A DNA stretch of 9,996 bases from Candidatus Fermentibacteraceae bacterium (lineage in GTDB: Bacteria > Fermentibacterota > Fermentibacteria > Fermentibacterales > JCC-6): NCBI GenBank assembly GCA_030596465.1, contig JAUVJW010000045.1, positions 1 to 9,996 on the forward strand, in the 5' to 3' direction. Both the position numbers and the translations under genes were made by a program. This document shows positions 6,447 to 9,996 of the stretch, in pieces (within the stretch, counting starts at the first letter, position 1; every line of letters begins with the position of its first letter). A model generated the notes under the pieces. The model was not told the origin of the DNA. It was given only the letters and a program-made list of their open reading frames with translations, and made no database searches.

Positions 6447-6779
6447 ATGGCAGACAAGGGCAGAACGGCCTTCATCGGTGATGCGGATTCCGTGCTGGGT
6501 TTCCGAGCCCTTGGAGTGGAAACATACACACCGGAGTCGGGACACGAAGCTGTAAGAACCTTCAAGTCTCTGGTTAAGGAAAAAGTATCAGTGATAATGA
6601 TCACCGAGGATATGCTGGATCACCTCCAGGGCGAAGTTGATGAGGTTGTCAGTATGCCAATTCCTGCCGTTGTGGTTTTACCCGGAGTTTCCGGATCGAA
6701 GCACAGAGGAGAGGACACGATCAGAAACCTGATCATCAGAGCCGTGGGCGTTGACCTTATGGCGGAGGATGAGCAGTGA
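6447..6779 (+). CDS. atpF: V-type ATPase subunit F (central axle)
   Basis: Subunit F binds D in the rotating axle and can modulate ATPase activity in related enzymes. The 110-residue product has the characteristic Rossmann-like pattern: TAFIGDADSVLGFRALGVE at the N-terminus, VSVIMITEDM in the middle, then IPAVVVLPGVSGSK and the final helix IRNLIIRAVGVDL. Length is typical (100-110). The ATG at 6447 follows AGGAGG (6437-6442), which contains part of the stop codon of subunit C, so the two are tightly coupled. Called NtpG in Enterococcus; the name atpF here follows the V-type convention and does not mean the F-type b subunit. Confidence 0.93.
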   Translation: MADKGRTAFIGDADSVLGFRALGVETYTPESGHEAVRTFKSLVKEKVSVIMITEDMLDHLQGEVDEVVSMPIPAVVVLPGVSGSKHRGEDTIRNLIIRAVGVDLMAEDEQ

Positions 6780-6792
6780 GTCGGAGGAAGCA

Positions 6793-8574
6793 ATGATACA
6801 TGGCAGGATTGACAAGATAGCCGGTCCGCTGGTGGTTGCCACTGGTATGACTGAAGCAAAGATGTTCGATGTGGTCTTTGTTTCGGATTACAGGCTGATT
6901 GGTGAAATTATAGAATTAAAGGAAGACAAAGCTTCGGTTCAGGTTTATGAAGAAACCGGAGGTTTGAAGCCCGGGGATCCTGTCTACCAGACAGGTCATC
7001 CTCTTTCTGTTCAACTTGGACCAGGGCTGTTGACATCCATTTACGATGGAATTCAACGCCCTCTTGATAAGGTAAGAGAACAGGCTGGAGACTGGATCAC
7101 AAGAGGAATAAACATACCGGGGCTTGATCATGAAAAACTCTGGTCATTTACTCCAGAGCTTGAAGCAGGAGCCAGGGTTACTGGTGGCGAGGTTATCGGT
7201 AGCGTTCCTGAAACCGAGCTTATCGATCACAGAATAATGATACCCCCTGAAATCAGCGGGGAAGTAACATTTGTGATTGAAAAGGGCGAGTACAACATCG
7301 ATACCGTGGTTGCCAGGGTGAAAACCGGGGCAGGAGAAACCACAGAGTTGAAAATGTATCAGGAATGGCCTGTTCGCAAATCAAGACCGGTAACGACAAA
7401 ACTCGCTCCCGAAGAACCTCTTATCACCGGACAGAGGGTTATTGATACCTTTTTCCCGTTGGGAAAGGGGGGAACAGCATGTGTTCCAGGGCCATTCGGT
7501 AGCGGAAAAACTGTTATTCAGCACCAGCTCGCAAAGTGGGCGGATACTGAAATAGTTGTCTATGTAGGATGCGGAGAGCGTGGCAATGAAATGACTGATG
7601 TTCTTCAGGAATTCCCGGAGCTGAAGGATCCCAAGAGCGGTAAAGCCCTGATCCTTAAAACCGTTCTTGTTGCCAACACCTCCAATATGCCGGTTGCCGC
7701 CCGCGAGGCCAGCGTATACACGGGAATAACTATTGCCGAATACTTCCGTGATATGGGTTATTCCGTTGCTCTTATGGCTGATTCAACAAGCCGCTGGGCT
7801 GAGGCTATGAGGGAGATGTCCGGAAGACTTGAAGAAATGCCGGGGGAAGAAGGATACCCCGCTTACCTGGGAACCCGGATTGCCGAGTTCTACGAAAGAG
7901 CGGGAAAAGTACAGTGTCTCGGTGGAGAGAGAATAGGAGAGCTTACAGTTGTAGGTGCAGTAAGCCCCGCCGGAGGTGATTTATCTGATCCTGTGGTTCA
8001 GTCAACACTTCGCGTGGTCAAGGTTTTCTGGAGTCTCCAGGCAGAGCTTGCCTACATGCGTCACTTTCCGGCCATAGGCTGGCTTGACAGCTACAGCCTC
8101 TATACAAAGAATCTGAAGCCGTACTATGACAAGCACTTTGGTACGAGTTGGGTACTCGCCGTGAGGAAGGCAATGGCTCTTCTTCAGGATGAATCCAACC
8201 TTCTTGAGATTGCCCGTCTTGTGGGAGCTGAGAGTTTGTCTCCCGAGGATCAGCTTATTCTCTTTACTTCCAGAAGTATCCGCGAAGATTTCCTTCATCA
8301 GAATGCTTTTCACCCTATTGATACTTTTGCATCCAGCAGGAAGCAGCAGCTAATGCTGGAGACCATATTGCTTACATACGATGAGATGACCAGAGCTATT
8401 GCGGCAGATGTTCATCCCAGGGAAATTTTTGATTTTCCATTGTCGGAAGACATAGCAAAGATGCGTTACCTCCCAGAAGAAGAAATTGATCAGATCACAG
8501 GTTTACAGAAAAAAATCACCGAAGCTGTTAATAAAAAAATGCAGCTTGAGAACGACTGGGAGGTTGAGAAATGA
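6793..8574 (+). CDS. atpA: V-type ATPase catalytic subunit A
   Basis: A subunits carry the three catalytic nucleotide sites of the A3B3 head. The 593 residues are in the normal 575-600 range. In order: an N-terminal beta-barrel (1 to about 70, IDKIAGPLVVATGM), the A-specific insertion (about 110-190), the P-loop GPFGSGKT at 233-240 with K239 and T240, the catalytic glutamate in GERGNE (E262), and the signature ALMADSTSRWAEAMRE (326-341), then a helical C-terminal domain. There is no intein, as can interrupt this gene elsewhere. The ATG at 6793 follows GGAGG (6783-6787) with five-base spacing. In-frame ATGs at 6751 and 6769 would intrude into subunit F and are less well placed. The end overlaps the next start by four bases (ATGA). 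Confidence 0.97.
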   Translation: MIHGRIDKIAGPLVVATGMTEAKMFDVVFVSDYRLIGEIIELKEDKASVQVYEETGGLKPGDPVYQTGHPLSVQLGPGLLTSIYDGIQRPLDKVREQAGDWITRGINIPGLDHEKLWSFTPELEAGARVTGGEVIGSVPETELIDHRIMIPPEISGEVTFVIEKGEYNIDTVVARVKTGAGETTELKMYQEWPVRKSRPVTTKLAPEEPLITGQRVIDTFFPLGKGGTACVPGPFGSGKTVIQHQLAKWADTEIVVYVGCGERGNEMTDVLQEFPELKDPKSGKALILKTVLVANTSNMPVAAREASVYTGITIAEYFRDMGYSVALMADSTSRWAEAMREMSGRLEEMPGEEGYPAYLGTRIAEFYERAGKVQCLGGERIGELTVVGAVSPAGGDLSDPVVQSTLRVVKVFWSLQAELAYMRHFPAIGWLDSYSLYTKNLKPYYDKHFGTSWVLAVRKAMALLQDESNLLEIARLVGAESLSPEDQLILFTSRSIREDFLHQNAFHPIDTFASSRKQQLMLETILLTYDEMTRAIAADVHPREIFDFPLSEDIAKMRYLPEEEIDQITGLQKKITEAVNKKMQLENDWEVEK

Positions 8575-9962
8575 TACGGGAGTACAAAACGACCGTTGAG
8601 ATATCCGGCCCCCTGATGCTGGTGGACAAGGTTACGGATGTCAGTTTTGAAGAACTTGTTGAGATTGAGCTTTCCAGCGGAGAACTTCGCCACGGGAAAG
8701 TTCTTGAAATTGACAGCAAAAGAGCTCTTGTACAGTTATTTGAGGGTTCCAGCGGTACAGATCTTGAAACAAGCAAGATACGTTTCCTGGGTAAGGGCGT
8801 TGAGCTGGGAGTATCTGAAGAGATGCTGGGCAGGGTTTTCGATGGTCAGGGTCGTCCGAGACCACCGTTTGATAACGATCCTCCAATTGTTCCCGAAAAG
8901 ATGAACAACATCAATGGAGCGCCTATCAATCCCTACGCTCGAGATTACCCGGCCGAGTTTATCGAAACCGGTTTCAGTTCAATTGATGGAATCAACACTC
9001 TGGTTAGAGGCCAGAAGCTTCCCATTTTCAGTGCCAATGGTCTGCCCCATGGAATTCTGGCTGCCCAGATTGCAAGGCAGGCAAAAGTTATGGGTGGTGA
9101 TGATAATTTTGCGGTTGTTTTTGCTGCCATGGGAATCACCTTTGAAGAAGCAGACTTTTTCATCAAAGACTTCAGGGCCACAGGTGCCATGGATAGAGCT
9201 GTTGTGTTTCTGAATCTTGCAGATGACCCTGCAATTGAAAGAATAAGTACACCCCGAATGGCTCTTACAGCGGCAGAGTACCTTGCCTATGAGAAGGATA
9301 TGCACATTCTGGTCATCATGACAGACATGACAAACTACTGCGATGCTCTGCGTGAAATCAGTGCAGCCAGGCGTGAGGTTCCAGGTCGCAGAGGATACCC
9401 CGGTTATCTCTATACCGATCTTGCCTCTCTTTATGAGCGTGCCGGTAGAGTTAAGGACAGGAAGGGTTCAATAACCCAGATTCCCATTCTTACTATGCCT
9501 GAGGATGACAAGACCCATCCAATTCCGGATCTTACCGGCTATATCACAGAGGGGCAGCTTATTCTCAGCAGAGAACTGCACAAGAAGGGTATTTACCCGC
9601 CCATGGATGTGATGGAATCCCTGAGCCGACTGAAGGACAAGGGTATAGGTGCCGGTAAAACCAGGGAAGATCATGCCGATCTGTTCAATCAGCTCATGGC
9701 AGCATACTCTGCGGGCAAGAACGCCAGAGAGCTTTCCGTTATTCTCGGAGTGGCGGCACTCAGTGAAATTGACAGGAAGTATCTCAACTTCGCGGCAGAG
9801 TATGAGAAGCGCTACATAAGCCAGGAGGAACACGAGGACAGAGGTATTATTGAAACACTGGATCTTGGTTGGGAGCTTCTGAAGTTGCTTCCAAGAACAG
9901 AAATGAAGCGTATTCGTCCGGAGAACCTGGATAAATACTGGCCCGTTAAAGAGCAAAACTGA
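8571..9962 (+). CDS. atpB: V-type ATPase regulatory subunit B
   Basis: B alternates with A in the head and completes the catalytic site without catalysing. The 463 residues match the family. The beta-barrel is at 1-75. The position of a P-loop is occupied by the degenerate SANGLPHGILAAQIARQA (154-171), with no GKT, as expected for B. ITFEEADFF (189-197) and VIMTDMTNYCDALREIS (248-264) are typical B motifs. SLSRLKDKGIGAGKTREDH (350-368) contains R353, equivalent to the arginine finger that reaches the A-subunit nucleotide. The ATG at 8571 overlaps the A stop (ATGA) and follows GGGAGG (8558-8563) with seven-base spacing. The subunit A-B coupling suits equal-copy production. Confidence 0.97.
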   Translation: MIREYKTTVEISGPLMLVDKVTDVSFEELVEIELSSGELRHGKVLEIDSKRALVQLFEGSSGTDLETSKIRFLGKGVELGVSEEMLGRVFDGQGRPRPPFDNDPPIVPEKMNNINGAPINPYARDYPAEFIETGFSSIDGINTLVRGQKLPIFSANGLPHGILAAQIARQAKVMGGDDNFAVVFAAMGITFEEADFFIKDFRATGAMDRAVVFLNLADDPAIERISTPRMALTAAEYLAYEKDMHILVIMTDMTNYCDALREISAARREVPGRRGYPGYLYTDLASLYERAGRVKDRKGSITQIPILTMPEDDKTHPIPDLTGYITEGQLILSRELHKKGIYPPMDVMESLSRLKDKGIGAGKTREDHADLFNQLMAAYSAGKNARELSVILGVAALSEIDRKYLNFAAEYEKRYISQEEHEDRGIIETLDLGWELLKLLPRTEMKRIRPENLDKYWPVKEQN

Positions 9963-9996
9963 TGGCAATTCAGGTAAAAGCAACCAGAATGGAGAT
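9962..9996 (+). CDS. atpD: V-type ATPase subunit D, N-terminal start (truncated by window edge)
   Basis: The ATG at 9962 overlaps the subunit B stop by one base (TGATG) and reads MAIQVKATRME before the window ends. Archaeal and V-type D subunits begin with nearly this sequence (M-x-x-x-V-x-P/A-T-R-M-E), and D follows B in operons of this order. D is the coiled-coil central shaft that turns inside the A/B head with F. Only 11 codons are visible, so length and integrity cannot be judged. Confidence 0.85.
   Translation, partial: MAIQVKATRME

Noticed and set aside
6751..6792. Upstream in-frame starts for subunit A at 6751 and 6769
   Set aside because: They extend A into subunit F without homology support; the ATG at 6793 has a properly spaced GGAGG and starts with the conserved N-terminal beta-barrel sequence.
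8614..9100. Subunit B lacking a P-loop as a damaged ATPase gene
   Set aside because: A degenerate P-loop is normal for B subunits; the arginine finger and the remaining B motifs are intact.
9468..9983. Minus-strand open frame of 171 codons opposite the end of subunit B
   Set aside because: It is opposite a strongly conserved gene and has no domain or initiation signal.

Overview
The window is a bacterial chromosome segment of moderate base composition, read almost entirely from the plus strand. It holds one cytoplasmic asparaginase, a small cytoskeletal pair (a membrane coiled-coil protein plus a bactofilin), and a nearly complete V-type (A/V-type) ATPase operon that runs off the right edge. 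Bactofilin, strong Shine-Dalgarno sites and tightly coupled genes point to a bacterium rather than an archaeon. The ATPase gene order (stalk coiled coil, I, K, E, C, F, A, B, D) is the one used by Thermus/Deinococcus and by methanogenic archaea. The exact phylum cannot be settled from the sequence; an anaerobic or candidate-phylum bacterium is a reasonable guess, not a demonstrated result.

Left edge, 1-1070: the tail of an unidentified gene (2-97) ends one base before an asparaginase/glutaminase-family gene (99-1070), so the two are probably cotranscribed. A 79-base gap follows, with a plausible sigma70-type promoter. Next, 1150-1883: a 117-residue single-pass membrane protein with a coiled coil, followed 14 bases later by a bactofilin. 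The membrane protein resembles the N-terminal part of the M23 peptidases usually found beside bactofilins, but the peptidase domain is absent. A 146-base spacer (1884-2029) carries a hairpin, a 10-base direct repeat and two DnaA-box-like 9-mers, but no convincing promoter.

Right part, 2030-9996: the rotary ATPase. The coiled-coil gene at 2030 and subunit E form the peripheral stalks. Subunit I (stator membrane subunit) and K (rotor ring) form the ion channel. C and F, with D, make the central axle, and A and B form the hexameric head, with A catalytic. Genes overlap or are separated by only a few bases, except for a 36-base AT-rich gap before K, the subunit needed in most copies. K keeps every residue known to bind sodium in Enterococcus hirae NtpK, so the enzyme is predicted to move Na+. 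Whether it mainly makes or hydrolyses ATP cannot be read from the sequence.

Most of the window is well-understood biology. The items most worth following are the peptidase-less bactofilin partner, the sodium-site prediction, and the leader in front of subunit K.
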